64,000 nucleotides of DNA from positions 82,501 through 146,500 of the forward strand of contig CAUYUJ010019286.1 of the NCBI GenBank assembly GCA_963575745.1, in the 5' to 3' direction. Of this stretch, positions 46,348-57,029 are shown piece by piece (the stretch's first letter is position 1; every line of letters begins with the position of its first letter). The notes beneath the pieces are model-generated. The model did not search any database. It was given only the letters and a program-made list of their open reading frames with translations, and was not told where the DNA came from. The DNA is from Prorocentrum cordatum. Taxonomy: Eukaryota > Sar > Dinophyceae > Prorocentrales > Prorocentraceae. The translations under genes were made by a program, and so were the position numbers.

Positions 46348-49337
46348 ATGATGGCATCGGGTACAGCGCCACAGAGGGAGGCCTCGAACACCTGAATGCG
46401 GAGGTCGTGAACGCACCGACGAAGGAAAGGATCCGCGGAGGTGCTGGGGAGCGAATGCGAGGCCTGCTGGCTGAGCACAACCTCTGCATGGGCAATGCCA
46501 GAAGCGTGGTGATCGACACTTTTTTCGGCGAGAAGGGATCGAGTAGGATCGATTACATGGCCTTCCCTCAAGATATCGGCCCCTTGGTACGGCACTGCCA
46601 AGTGTTGCCTCGTCTAGGCGCGAAGTTGCAGGCGATGAAAGGCACGCCGCCGAGGGACCACATTCCCATTCATTGCTGCATCGAGTACCGTAAGTATGGA
46701 GTGCCCAACCTAGCGGAGACGGAGGTGGGGATTGTAAGGTGGGATCACACTAAGATGATGGAAGCGGTGCGCGCTGGAGCGGGCAGGGGGCCCTTCTTGA
46801 CGGACGTGCGCGCGGCAATGCAGACGCTCCCCATACATTCCTTTATCGACTGGGACTCACCCGACACCATCTTCGAAGGGATCGAGAAGTGTATGCATGA
46901 GGAAGCCGCCAAACACTTCGGCGCCAAGCAGGGGCACGGCGATCCCTACACTTCCTACGCTGCAGAGCGACGACAGCTACTTCGGCGTAGAGTGGAGCTG
47001 CGTGGACAGAAGCAGGATGCCACGGAGGAGGAGACTACCCAGATCTACACGCAGCTGAAGGTGGTCTCCAAACTGCTGGCGGCGAAGCGGCGGAAGTACC
47101 AGAGACAGCGTGTGGCGACGCTGATGGAGGAGGCGGATACGGCGTGGCACCGCAACCGCCAGGCGGAGGCCATGAAGGCTTGCAGGCTCGCCGCCCACAG
47201 CCGATACGGCCCCGAGAAGCGGGGCGGGCGCCTCTTCGCACCTGCGCCGCCGTCGGCGGCGGAGTGGCTGGACACATGGCAGCAAGAGGGGCACAGAGGC
47301 GGGATGCAGGCCTACGAGATTGACTGGGAGACCTGGAGGGCGCAGCGGGAGGGGATTAAGTACGACGACGTGAATGATGAGGAGATTGCTGAGCTGGTCA
47401 AGAGCGACATCAAGAGCATCAGGCACTACTTGTGTCGCGCCGCCAAGCGGCGCGCGGTGCCACCTGGAACTCTACCGTGCGAGATCTGGCTGATGACACT
47501 GCTGCCTAACTACCGCATGAGCCAGAAGAGAGGCCTGGGCAATCCGACCATCCCGCCCATGGACTCGCTGTACTCCCTGCTGGCCCTGGGCCTTTCGAAG
47601 ATGAGGCGCTACGATTGCGCCCCCTTGTACTGGCAGTGGTCTCGAGGAGCTGGATTACTGAAGAATTCTACGCCAGGCCCGAAGGGCCGCCGAGTTATTC
47701 ACATTTTGCCATCGATTGGAAAAGCTTTTTTCGCCACCCGCCTGAAGGTGGAGCCCGCGAACATGGAGCGCGGCTTTCACCGCCGCCGCCGACGTGAGGA
47801 GGCGATTCTCACAATGAATGTTGTGAGCTGGCGCCTTCGCCAGTGCGGACGCACGCATTGCGCGTGCTTTAAAGATATGGCGAATGCCTTCGCGTCCACG
47901 CGTTGGCAAGATATGGAGTCGGCGGTGGAGAGGGGGGTGGCGGTGGAGGATCGATCGCTATGTATTCAGCGTTTCAAACACAGTGTAGTAACCTTGCAGG
48001 GCGAGGACCGTGTTATTCCTTTAAAGACTACCCAGGGTGGAACCATGGGGGACCCTTTTATCGTTAAATGTTTCGTTGATTGCTTCAGGTGGCCGGTGCT
48101 GGCCTGGCTGAGATCTATGAATGAAATCGACCCTCAGGCCCGAGCCCTTGTAGCAACATGGGGCCCCTGGAGTGCTGAAGGGAGTTTAGCTAAGTTTGCT
48201 GATGATATCTGTAAAGTAGTAGTTGCATCGCCGTGCGCCACATTTAAGGATTTTTTACAGCTGCTTCGCAGCGAGGACGAGAAACTGGACGAGACGCTCG
48301 CCACGGCTGGATTCGCTCAAAATCTTGGCAAGCAGGAGTTTCTCTTGTACTTCTGCCAAAATCGGGGCATATTTAAACGACTTTTAAGGAGGCCGCGTGA
48401 CCATGGACTGGAAGGGACACCAACAGATAAATGTAGGTACCTCGGACCCTATTTGATGCAGCGGAGTACATGTCACCATGAGATTGAAAATAGAATTCGA
48501 GCCACACGTAGCAGTTTTTGTTCACCGGGAGGCATCTGGAGCCTCGCTGGGATTCCATGCCGCATGCGCCGCTGTTTGTTGCAGGCCTTTGTAGTACACA
48601 CCCTCTACACAGGGATGGGGGGATTTGCTCCATCGAGGGCTGACTGCGGCACGCTGGACAAAGCTTTAGCAGGACATTGTAAGGTGGCCATGCTTGGTGA
48701 AGCCACCTCGTGGGACGGAGCTCACCCAAAAACTTTGACCACGGTGCAGTTGCTTCGTCACTGGAGGTTTGGAGAGAGTTGGCTCGAGTTGCGCTTGAGA
48801 CGTCTTCATATGTATAAGAACTGGGCTGCAGAGCCACAGCGACATTTACAAGTTTTGCGTGTGCTTTTTGGTGACATCCCTGCGTGTTCGAGGTACCCCC
48901 AGGCCCAAGACGGTCGCCCGACTGAGCATGCTTCCCCTTTTGTCTGGCAGGTTGTTCGTGATCTAGAGTTTGCAGCAGAAAAGCTGGACTACAGTGTTTT
49001 GGAAGCCTTCGCGTCCGATTTAAACATGTTTCAGGACAGAGAGGCGTGCGAAGATTTCAGCCGAATCGACTTTCATGAAATTCGCCAGCAACAGTGCACG
49101 GTCTGTATTCCTCCTCCTGGCCTGGGTCCCTCTTCCCTTGCCTCTCCTCTCGCGGGTATGTCTGCTGCTGCGGCTGCTTCTCCTTCTCCCCCCCCTCCCC
49201 AGGCCGAGGAGACGGGCGTTTTTCGCTGTTGGGTGGTGAATGAGGGGGCCCATTGCGATTGCAGTTTTCCGACAAAAAAGGGACTCCTCAACCGCCTCAG
49301 ATTTGCCCAGCATGTGCGAAACCTGCATCGGTTTTAA
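46340..49337 (+). CDS. LINE protein: EEP end, reverse transcriptase, Cys/His motif
   Basis: The reading frame is open from 46263; real sequence starts at GLNDGIGYSATEGGLEHLNA. EEP closing blocks: SRIDYMAFPQDI and PRDHIPIHCCIEY (the S/R-DH-P catalytic motif). Then an Arg/Lys/Glu-rich linker with YTSYAAERRQLLRRRVELRG. RT: GRRVIHILPSIGKAF; motif A FKDMANAFAS (about 47868-47900); motif B TTQGGTMGDPF (about 48026-48060); motif C AKFADDICKVV (about 48190-48222); then GKQEF and KCRYLG. Near the end CWVVNEGAHCDCSFPTKKGL is a possible zinc-binding site. The stop is TAA at 49335-49337. The three RT catalytic Asp positions (one in A, two in C) are kept. Antisense frames here are shadows. Confidence 0.92.
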
Positions 49338-49900
49338 CGCGTACGAACGCTTGCATTTGTTGCAAACAGGTTTTTTTCCAGTCGTGAAACGGCTTATCGT
49401 CACTTGCAGGGATCCCTAAGACGGCGACACTGTATCACTAAAGGCCCCATCGGCCCTAGTCCCTGAGCTGGCCCCTGGGAGCTTAGACTGTCCGTGCTGT
49501 GAATTTTCGGCGCAAGACTTTGAGGATTTATGTGAACATCTGAGACAGCATTTACCTTGGCGGGTCTCTGAACGACCGCTCCCCGTAGCAGGAGGCCGCC
49601 ATGCCAGGCGACGCGGGGATGATGTTACTCGGGTGGTACAGCCCGCCGAAGAGCGGGACGGTGGGGGCAGGCTCCAAGGGGCCCCAGGAGGCGCGCGCCA
49701 AGCTACTGCTGATCACGGCAAAGGAGCTGGCAGAGGTAGGCGCGTGCGTACTCCACAAGTGGTTCATTCCCGACGCCATGGGGATCGTGATGGCCAGGCT
49801 CCGAGGTCAGGTTTACAACGAGCGCAGCAAGGAGATGAATCGGGGCCTGCTGGAAAGGGAAATCTCGCGGATGTCGGATTTGGCGAAGGAGTGAATGGCA
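49338..49900 (+). pseudogene. LINE C-terminal region after frame breaks
   Basis: NACICCKQVFF (about 49342) and, after a T-run shift, SSRETAYRHLQGSLRRRHC form a split C2H2-like finger. PCCEFSAQDFEDLCEHLRQH (about 49492-49551) is a second finger. The frame 49601-49894 reads ARAKLLLITAKELAEVGACV then LHKWFIPDAMGIVMARLRGQ, the helical tail common to these LINE proteins. The breaks fall in a run of seven T (49371-49377) and near 49560-49600. Confidence 0.65.
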
Positions 49901-50290
49901 GCAGCAGTGGAGTGACAGCCAACCGATCGTTTGCCACGCAGGTCCCGCGGGCACTGGCGCAGAGTGAAAGGTTGGCCTCACTGATCGAGCGAGGTGTTAT
50001 CAGCAGCGAGTCTGTGCACCGCTCGAGCGGTACTTCTGTGGCTCAGGGATATGCATCATCTGAGCTACCCTCCATGCCAGTTTTGTCGCTGCCGAGGCAG
50101 CGAGCGGGGCGGGCCGCGGGAGAAAAGGTATAGGCAAGCCTGGTGCCCTCTGAGCTGGGGAGCCCCGATCTGGGGCTGCGTGCCTCGGGGGGCCCCCCCA
50201 GCCTGGGCCAGCGCTGCCTCTGTGCAGAGAGTGGTCGCATCCGCTCTCACCATCTTTAATGCTGTCGGCTGTGTAGCAGCCTGCCCAGAG
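49901..50290 (+). other. LINE 3' region
   Basis: A frame continues with FATQVPRALAQSERLASLIE then RGVISSESVHRSSGTS to 50133; possibly the last coding part, otherwise 3' UTR. No AATAAA-type tail is seen. Confidence 0.4.
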
Positions 50291-50299
50291 TTCTAAGCG

Positions 50300-50455
50300 A
50301 TGCTGTCTTGTCTTGTCTTGTCTTGTCGCTTTCGTTGTCGTCGTCGTCGTCGTCGTCAGCGTCGTAGCCGGCGTCGTAGTCATCGTCGTTTTCATCGTCA
50401 TTGTCGTTGTCATCGTGGACGTCGTCGTCGTCGTCGTCGCCCTCGTCGCCCCTGT
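50300..50455. repeat. (CTTGT)n and (TCG)n at LINE 3' flank
   Basis: Four or five TCTTG units then TCG/TTG triplets, matching the triplet repeat at the 5' flank. 50456-50760 has no gene. Confidence 0.85.
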
Positions 50456-50944
50456 CTCGACCGACCCGCTGGCTCGGCCGGCCCGCCAGTTCAGCTCGGC
50501 TCGGCTCGGGTTGGCGGCGACGGAGCGGGAAATGAAGGATGAGGGAAGGAAAGGGTAGGAAATGGAAGACGGTGTCAGATCAACAACCACGAAAACGGCA
50601 ACAAGGCGTCGTCGCTTACTTTATCTATGTACATATATGTCTCCCCGCCTGCTATCTCAACTTGAAGGACCATAGTAGTCTGGCCACTTTCGCCTGAGGC
50701 CATTGCGCCTTGGCCTTGCGAGATGCCCGGGGAAGCTGGTCAGGCCACTACCGCCTGAGATGCGCGTGTGTACGTGCGCGCATAGTTGCGCATACCGTTG
50801 GCGTATACATGTACATACCCATGCATGCGTTTGATATGCACATGTGTAGTATGTTACCATGGGCGCATGCGCGCACGCTCTCCGCTAACGTGCGAAACTC
50901 TACATGGCCAAGGTGCATGGCGCGCAGCGCCAATGCAGTCTTGT

Positions 50945-51053
<109 letters not shown>

Positions 51054-51194
51054 CGGACCCGTCGCCCGCGCGCCGTTCAACGCGAGGCCAGGCATGACTT
51101 CGACGCTGGCATCGGCGCGCGCGACAGCGACGGCAATTTGATGCTCCCGTTTGAGGCGCTGCGCGGTCCCGACAAGATCAACGTCAATGGCCTG

Positions 51195-52103
51195 CTATCG
51201 TTCAAACGTCTCAAGCTGCTCGCCCCCGCTCGCTCCAGGGGATTCACGGCGTGGAAGGTAAACCGGAACAAAGGTCAAACCCTTGAACGCAGCGACACCA
51301 AAGCGCTGCCCACTCTTTGAATCGATCAGGAGCTGGCGCCAACCTCCTGAGACGAAGACGCCAGCAGAGCCATCCAGAGCACGGCGGAGTTCGAAACCGA
51401 CCCCCTCCGATTCCCCAGCGGGCATCAATTGGCGCTCCTGCATGGCGTGGAGTCGGCGCTCCATAGCAAAGAGATACCTGGGCACTTTTTGAGCGCGGCC
51501 CAGAACCCAACCTTCAGCTTCAGTCCACGAGCCGAGACAGATCTCCCACTCGGTTGAAGGCTTGGGGGCAGGGGGGCCCCAAGCCCGAGCCCTTTTGCCA
51601 TCGTGCTGAGCACGAGCCCAACCAGTGCACTGTGGGCCTTTCAGTGCATGGGCGATGGCAATGAGGCGTCGCCCTGCGGAGATCTCGGCCTGCTGGCCAG
51701 GCGCAACATCCACGTTGAAAGAAAGTTGTGGCACGTCCGCAGGTGGTCCCAAGGCGCCAGGCGCAACGTGAGAGGGTTCCTTATCAGTGCGCCACTTAGA
51801 CCAGCCACCGCGGATCAACCGATCGACATCTCGAGGAACAGGGCGCGCGGGGAAGATGCGGATCTGAAACGCTCCGAGCGGTTTGTTCGCAACTTCAAGG
51901 TTGGGCCTCTCGCTGCCAAAGATCTGGTGGTCATCTTTCCCATGTTTGGTGGCTCCGAGCGAACGTGGCGCGTCAATGGCGCGAATTGCACGCGTCTCGC
52001 ACGCGGGGTTGGACGAGCGAGCCGCAAGCGCGCGAAGGATTGCCAGTGCACCATCCCTGGAACTGGATATAACCAGGGGCAAAGTCACGGCGAGGGCCCG
52101 CAC
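51195..52103 (-). CDS. Unrecognised minus-strand ORF (302 codons)
   Basis: It reads SNPACETRAIRAIDAPRSLG, HGKDDHQIFGSERPNLEVAN, GAFQIRIFPARPVPRDVDRL, IRGGWSKWRTDKEPSHVAPG, STEWEICLGSWTEAEGWVLG and GVFVSGGWRQLLIDSKSGQR, ending ETFER at 51195. Composition is balanced and protein-like, unlike the repeat frames. Upstream on the same strand (52104-52800) lie further open segments, so this may be the second half of one protein, plausibly a LINE ORF1 (nucleic-acid-binding) remnant. No named domain is certain. The + frame opposite (51100-51320) is judged its shadow. Confidence 0.45.
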   Translation of the reverse strand: MRALAVTLPLVISSSRDGALAILRALAARSSNPACETRAIRAIDAPRSLGATKHGKDDHQIFGSERPNLEVANKPLGAFQIRIFPARPVPRDVDRLIRGGWSKWRTDKEPSHVAPGALGPPADVPQLSFNVDVAPGQQAEISAGRRLIAIAHALKGPQCTGWARAQHDGKRARAWGPPAPKPSTEWEICLGSWTEAEGWVLGRAQKVPRYLFAMERRLHAMQERQLMPAGESEGVGFELRRALDGSAGVFVSGGWRQLLIDSKSGQRFGVAAFKGLTFVPVYLPRRESPGASGGEQLETFER

Positions 52104-52119
52104 GCGTTCCCCCGACAGT

Positions 52120-52800
52120 CTGGCGGGGCCAGCGCGAACTCCGGCAGCGTCATCGCGCGAGGTCTGCAGAACCTTGACCGTGGCTTCTTAGGACTCAGTC
52201 CGCTCCTCAATCTGTTCAATTTCCGATTTGATGGGGGCCGCTGCAACGCTGACCTCGTGCCTGACCGTATGAACTGTCTTCCCTTTCTGCGAAGCTAATT
52301 GGGCATGAAGTGATGCAAACTGGTCCCTCATGAGCGCAAACATTCCATCATTCATCTTGGATGGTGACTTGCGGGGCCCCTTCGATTTAGCCCCCCTTTC
52401 TTTCCCACCTGATCGAGATCATCATCGGAAGATTCATCCAAACCTCCCGCATCCTCGTCGCCATCCGTCTGCTCATGGATAAGCGGTTCTTTGGGTGTGA
52501 TCTTTGAGCCCATCGCAGAGTCAACAGGAACCAACTTTGGTGCTCCAGAAGAAGCTGCAGCAAACACTGCGCTCGCACAAGGACCAGCACTGTGATTGCC
52601 CGCCACCGTGTCCACTTCGAGGGCCTGCAAGAAGTTGTCGTGAGTCCCACCCTCCGAAGCGTTTGATAGTTCGCCGAACTCAAAGAACTGCGTCGCGATG
52701 ACAAACAAGAGAGATAAGAGACACAATGAGGGGATCAATGAGGTATGAGAACCGTAAATGAGCACTTCGTGGAACACAACTCGCGGCGTCAACATTGCCA
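52120..52800 (-). CDS. Minus-strand coding segments upstream of the 302-codon ORF
   Basis: Read downward: NASEGGTHDNFLQALEVDTV, ASSGAPKLVPVDSAMGSKIT, an acidic run GDEDAGGLDESSDDDLDQVG (to about 52400), then MNDGMFALMRDQFASLHAQL, SQKGKTVHTVRHEVSVAAAP then IKSEIEQIEERTES and a stop near 52192. The acidic stretch followed by a coiled-coil-like helix is like ORF1 proteins of dinoflagellate LINEs. Frames differ between parts, so it is broken. Confidence 0.4.
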
Positions 52801-52884
52801 ACTCGCAGTCTCGATTCAGACTGCGCAAGAACCGAGGGCCACAGTGCGTGCGATAGTCTGAGACAAGGACATCACATGTGCACA

Positions 52885-53224
52885 ATAGTCAGAGACCATA
52901 ACACATCTCGGCACGACGCCGCTCGAGAACGAGGGCCCCCCCAGAGGTGGGGCCAGGGCAGCAGGGGGGAGTTCCTGCAACCATGGTTACCGCCTGGGAC
53001 TCGTAGAGCTTCCCGGCCATAGATGAACGGCATGCGAGCGCGGCAATCTCGCGTTCAGTGCGCGCGAGGGCGCGCGGTTGCATGGAAATTTGATTGGCAG
53101 CTCTTTAGCTTGCCCACAGCTAGTCCAGTTGAGACAAACACCCAGGCAAGGAAGTATGCGACTCAAGTTGAACAGATGTTTGAAGGAACTACGTCCATCT
53201 TAAGAAGCTCTCGTAGCGCGTAGA
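52885..53224. other. Unassigned spacer
   Basis: No gene recognised between the minus-strand segments and the 174-bp satellite. Confidence 0.5.
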
Positions 53225-53480
53225 GCATGCCAGCTGGGTAGCTGTTTGCAGAGTGCAACTAGTTTCTCGGTCGCAGCTCTGGTAGGGGACCGGTCTCAGC
53301 GTCTCGATGCTCGAGACCAGCGCTCGTGATATTTTCCATTCGAGCGGTGTGCTTCCCAGCTCCGTAGCTTGCCTACAGCTCTAATTAAGTAGAGAACGCC
53401 AGCGCCGCTTCACAAAACTCACAGAGTGCAGATCGTTTTTCTTTTGTCGTCGCAGCTCCGGTAGCAGACCGATCCCAGGC
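53225..53480. repeat. Sat174 satellite, first block
   Basis: Two units, anchored by GCAGCTCTGGTAGGGGACCG (53275) and GCAGCTCCGGTAGCAGACCG (53453), 178-180 bp apart. Confidence 0.8.
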
Positions 53481-53639
53481 GTCTAGATACTATGCCTCTG
53501 CGCTCCGAAAGTTTATTCCGATTTGAGAAGCACGGCGCCGCGCGAATGCAGCGCAAACGCTATGCTGGGAGGGCGCGGCAATTCATGCCCCCTGGACAGG
53601 CGAGAGCAGCCGCGCCCTCGTGCGAAACCCGATCCCGCG

Positions 53640-54035
53640 CGGGGCGCGTTTCCCTTGACAATGGCGCGCCCGGGAAACCGTTTCTTGCGCGGGAAATCCT
53701 GAACAATCTGCCCATCGGCGGCTCCTTCGGACGAGGCCCGGAACCACCGAGAAACCGATTTTGATAGGAAGTTCTAGGCGGTTTGCCCATGCTCGGTTTT
53801 TTCGGAGCGGGCCCGAAGACCTCGAGAATGATGTTCTTGCAAGGAGTCCTAGGCGGTTCGCGCATTTTCGGGTCGTTCGAACCGGGCCCGAAATCTTTGT
53901 CCAGCACAAGTCCTATGGCATTTGGCCACTTTCAGGTCGGCCGGTAAACTTTTCGGGTCGTCGCATGACCGAACCCGAAGGCTTTTTTCGAGGAGGTCCT
54001 ATGCCGTTTGCTCATTTTCGGGCCAGTACACCGCT
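53640..54035. repeat. 70-85 bp repeat inside the satellite region
   Basis: Units around TCCTAGGCGGTTTGCCCATG, CTCGGTTTTTTCGGAGCGGG and CCCGAAGACCTCGAGAATG, about five copies. 54050-54300 is unassigned. Confidence 0.7.
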
Positions 54036-54299
54036 TGGAATGTAATATTTTAGATTGAGAAGGGGAACCCGATCCTGCGAACCCTGGCGGGGGTTAGGCT
54101 CTGCCCTTGCATATGGCCCCGCCGGCCAAAGGGGGGGCTGGGCTGACCGTCGGCGCGCCGGCTCTGCCCTCGCGACATCGCCCCCGTCCGCCCTCGGGCC
54201 CCGCGGGTCTTATCCTGCGCGCGCCGCCCCAGATGGCCGCGGCGAGCGCGGTGGCGAAATTGGGGGAACTTTCGGATCGGCGCAGTATACTAGCGCCCT

Positions 54300-55555
54300 G
54301 ATCATTTCCTGTCGATCCTGTGCGTCTCAGCTCCGCGTTTCGCCTACAGCGCGAGTTCAGTGGAGATAGCAAGCGTCACCCCCCCCAAAAAAAAAAATGC
54401 AGTGCACGTCGCTTTTCAGTCGCAGCTCTGGGAGGGCTCGATGCTGCAGGCGAATGTTTCGTGTCATTTCTGGTCAAACGGTGTTGCTTCCAGCTCCGCA
54501 GCTTGCCTGCAGCTCGAATGCAAACGCACTTCCGTCGTTGTTTCGGTATCTGTTGACTCTAAGCAATATTTTCTATGATTCCGTCGAATAGAAAGAGGGG
54601 CTTAGTTTTGGGCGTCACCTGTTTGGATTCCTACATTCCGCCAAACGGAGTTCCTAGACGTCGCGCGCTGCAGTTGGTCGAACGAGTCGATTTGCGAGCT
54701 TCTCATTTTTTAGACAACATAGTTTCCAGATTTTGCGTGGAGTTTCCGGTCGCCAAGCTTCAATCCAGATTGGAATTTCACTAGCGGTCCTCAGCATTGT
54801 CCATGTGGTGTATATCTCAGATCCGCAGCCAGCCTACAGCTCGAATGAAGTAGAGGAAACAAAAGTCATCTCCCACAAAATATTGCAGAGTGCGTGTAAT
54901 GTTTCAGTTGCAGCTCTGGTAGCAGACCGATCTCACACGTCTCGATACTGCAGGCGAATGTTCCTCATCATTTCCAGTTGAACGGCGTGCGCCCCAGCTC
55001 CGCAGCTTGCCTGCAGTTCGAATTCAGTAGAGACAACCAACACCGCCGCTCAAACAATAAGAGTGGAAATCGTTTTCTGGTCGCAGGTCTGGTGGCAGAC
55101 CGATCTCAGGCGTCAAGAAACTTTCGACTGGCGCTCTTCAGAATTTCCTTCCGACGGGTGTGCATCTGAGCTCCGTAGCCCGCCTACAGCTCGAACTCAG
55201 TAGAGACAACAAAGAGTCTCTTTGGGCAAAATAGCAGTACACATCGTTTTTTGGTCGCAGCCCTGGTAGCATACCGATCTCAGACGTCTCGATACTGTGG
55301 CCGAATGGCCCTCGTCATTCCCAGTGGAACGCTGTGCTTCCCAGCGCCGTAGTTTGCCTACAGCTCGACTTGCGTGGGCAAAACTAAAATCGCTTCTCAA
55401 AGAATTAAAAGAGTGCAAATCGTTTTTGGTCGATGCTCTGGTGGCAGACCGATCTCAGGCGTGCTCCTGATGATTTCCTGTCCAGTGCTGTGCCCTTCAG
55501 CTCCGTAGGTTATCTACAGTTCGAGTTAAGTCAAGAAAACCGGCAGCATCTGCCA
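54300..55555. repeat. Sat174 satellite, main block
   Basis: Units of 173-174 bp anchored at about 54421, 54909, 55083, 55256 and 55430 (CTCTGGTAGCAGACCGATCT). Each has CCAGCTCCGTAGCTTGCCTA then CAGCTCGA, AGTAGAGACAAC and a GTGCA.ATCGTTTT start. Insertion of unrelated sequence at about 54590-54780. Confidence 0.85.
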
Positions 55556-56268
55556 AGACGACACTGAACACCCGATCCCGCCCCAGTGCTTTTTGATAGG
55601 AATATCCACCCGATCGACCTGATATCAAGATGGCGAGCGGGAGTGAGATCTAATATGGGGGGACAAGTATTAGAGTTCTAACGACTTGTTGAATTTCGAG
55701 AACATGATGTTCAACCGACCGAACTTATGCAAAATTTCGGTCGGGATGTTTCGGGCCAGTTAGCCCGCCAGCGTTTTCGAATTGCTCTTAGGCTTCGCCG
55801 CTTCGCTCTTACGGAAGCTCTACGAGTCATTTACAGAGTGCAGGTAGTTTGTTGGTCGAAGTTCTGGTGGCCGACCAATCTCAGGCGTCTAGAGACTTTG
55901 GACTAGTGCTCCTCACGATTTCCTGCCGATTCCTGTGCATTTCAGCTCCGTAGCTTATTTGCAGCTCGAGTTTAGTACAGAAACCCGGCATAATCTGCCA
56001 AGGTGACACCGAACACCCGATCCCGCCCCAGTGCTTTTTGATAGTCGTATCCACCCGGTCGACCGGAGATCAAGATGGCGAGCGGGAATAATATCAAATA
56101 TGGGGGGACACATATGAGAGTTCTAACGAATGTTGAACTTCGAGAACCTGATTTCAACCGACCGGAATTATGCAACAGTTCCGTCTTTCCGAGCCAGCTA
56201 GCCCGCCAGCGTTTTCGAATTGCTCTTAAGCTTCGCCCGTTTGCTCTTAGGGAAGCTCTATGAGTCAT
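55553..56268. repeat. Higher-order unit: 275-bp sequence twice, with Sat174 between
   Basis: 55553-55832 and 55997-56268 are about 85 percent identical: CACCCGATCCCGCCCCAGTG then CTTTTTGATAG, TCAAGATGGCGAGCGGGA, TATGGGGGGACA, AGCGTTTTCGAATTGCTCTT. Between them is one Sat174 unit (55833-55990). The composite period is about 444 bp. Confidence 0.85.
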
Positions 56269-56269
56269 G

Positions 56270-56905
56270 TTAAGAGTGTTCGCTCCTATCTGCTCACGTG
56301 CCAACCAATGCGTATATCCCAAACCCCCAGTACCCGCCCTCGTCGCCTTCGATCATGCCTCATTCGGAGTATATCTTCCTTACCTGCCGCGAGCATTTAT
56401 TGCAACCCCTAACGCAAGGGAAGAAAGAACGGGTGGAAGGGGGAAGGAGAAAAATGGAGCACGAGAGAAATTTGCAGGAGGGGGGCAAGGTGTAGAAAAC
56501 CAGCGGTAGAACCAGACGGGCACATCGGGTGGGCAGACCCATAGCGGGCAGGTCGGGAAGGTGGGCCCAGGCGACCAGGTCGAGCAGGCGGGTTGCTGAA
56601 GCGCGGGTCCTGCGTGAGTCGCGAGAATTTTTCGAGCGATAGCGCGATCCCCAAATACATTCCGAGGAAGCCCAAAGCGAGAGCGTGATCCCCGAACGCT
56701 GAGTTCGCATCGTCGGAATAAATTGTGAGGAAGTCCCACGCGAGAACGCGATTCGCACATGAATTGTAAGGAAATCCCACGCGAGAGCGAGAGTTGGGAA
56801 TTCATTGTGAGGAAATATCACCCAGGAACCGCTGTTGTTGTAAACCGGGGGTCAACGACGCAGTCTGCGGAGGAAGAGTTTCGTTGACAAAAAACGGGGT
56901 GCGAG
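56270..56905. repeat. Rep56 compound repeat, copy 1
   Basis: Head with GTTCGCTCCTATCTGCTCAC and AAGGGAAGAAAGAACGGGTGGA. Middle with GGGCACATCGGGTGGGCAGA. Then about 40-bp units (GAAGTCCCACGCGAGAACGC, GATTCGCACATGAATTGTAAG). End CAGGAACCGCTGTTGTTGTA then AACCGGGGGTC. Confidence 0.85.
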
Positions 56906-57029
56906 CCCCAGGACGGGCACTTCATTTGAAAAAGACATGGTATCGAAGGGGGGATCAACATTTTGTGTTTGAAATGAGTAACGCGCATTTGTTACTGGAG
57001 GGTGGACCAGCAGTAATTAATCCTTACAA

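Larger units (their letters stand above)
45700..50150 (+). mobile_element. Nearly complete LINE (EEP-RT non-LTR retrotransposon)
   Basis: The body runs from an EEP endonuclease start (about 45830), through an RT in a 1024-codon frame (46263-49337), a Cys/His segment (49230-49560), to a C-terminal tail (49601-49894 and beyond). Both flanks are TCG repeats, so insertion into, or capture by, a microsatellite is likely; target duplications are not clear. Replication would be by target-primed reverse transcription. It carries two or three frame breaks (46315-46340, about 49380, about 49580), so it is probably inactive but young. Confidence 0.85.
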
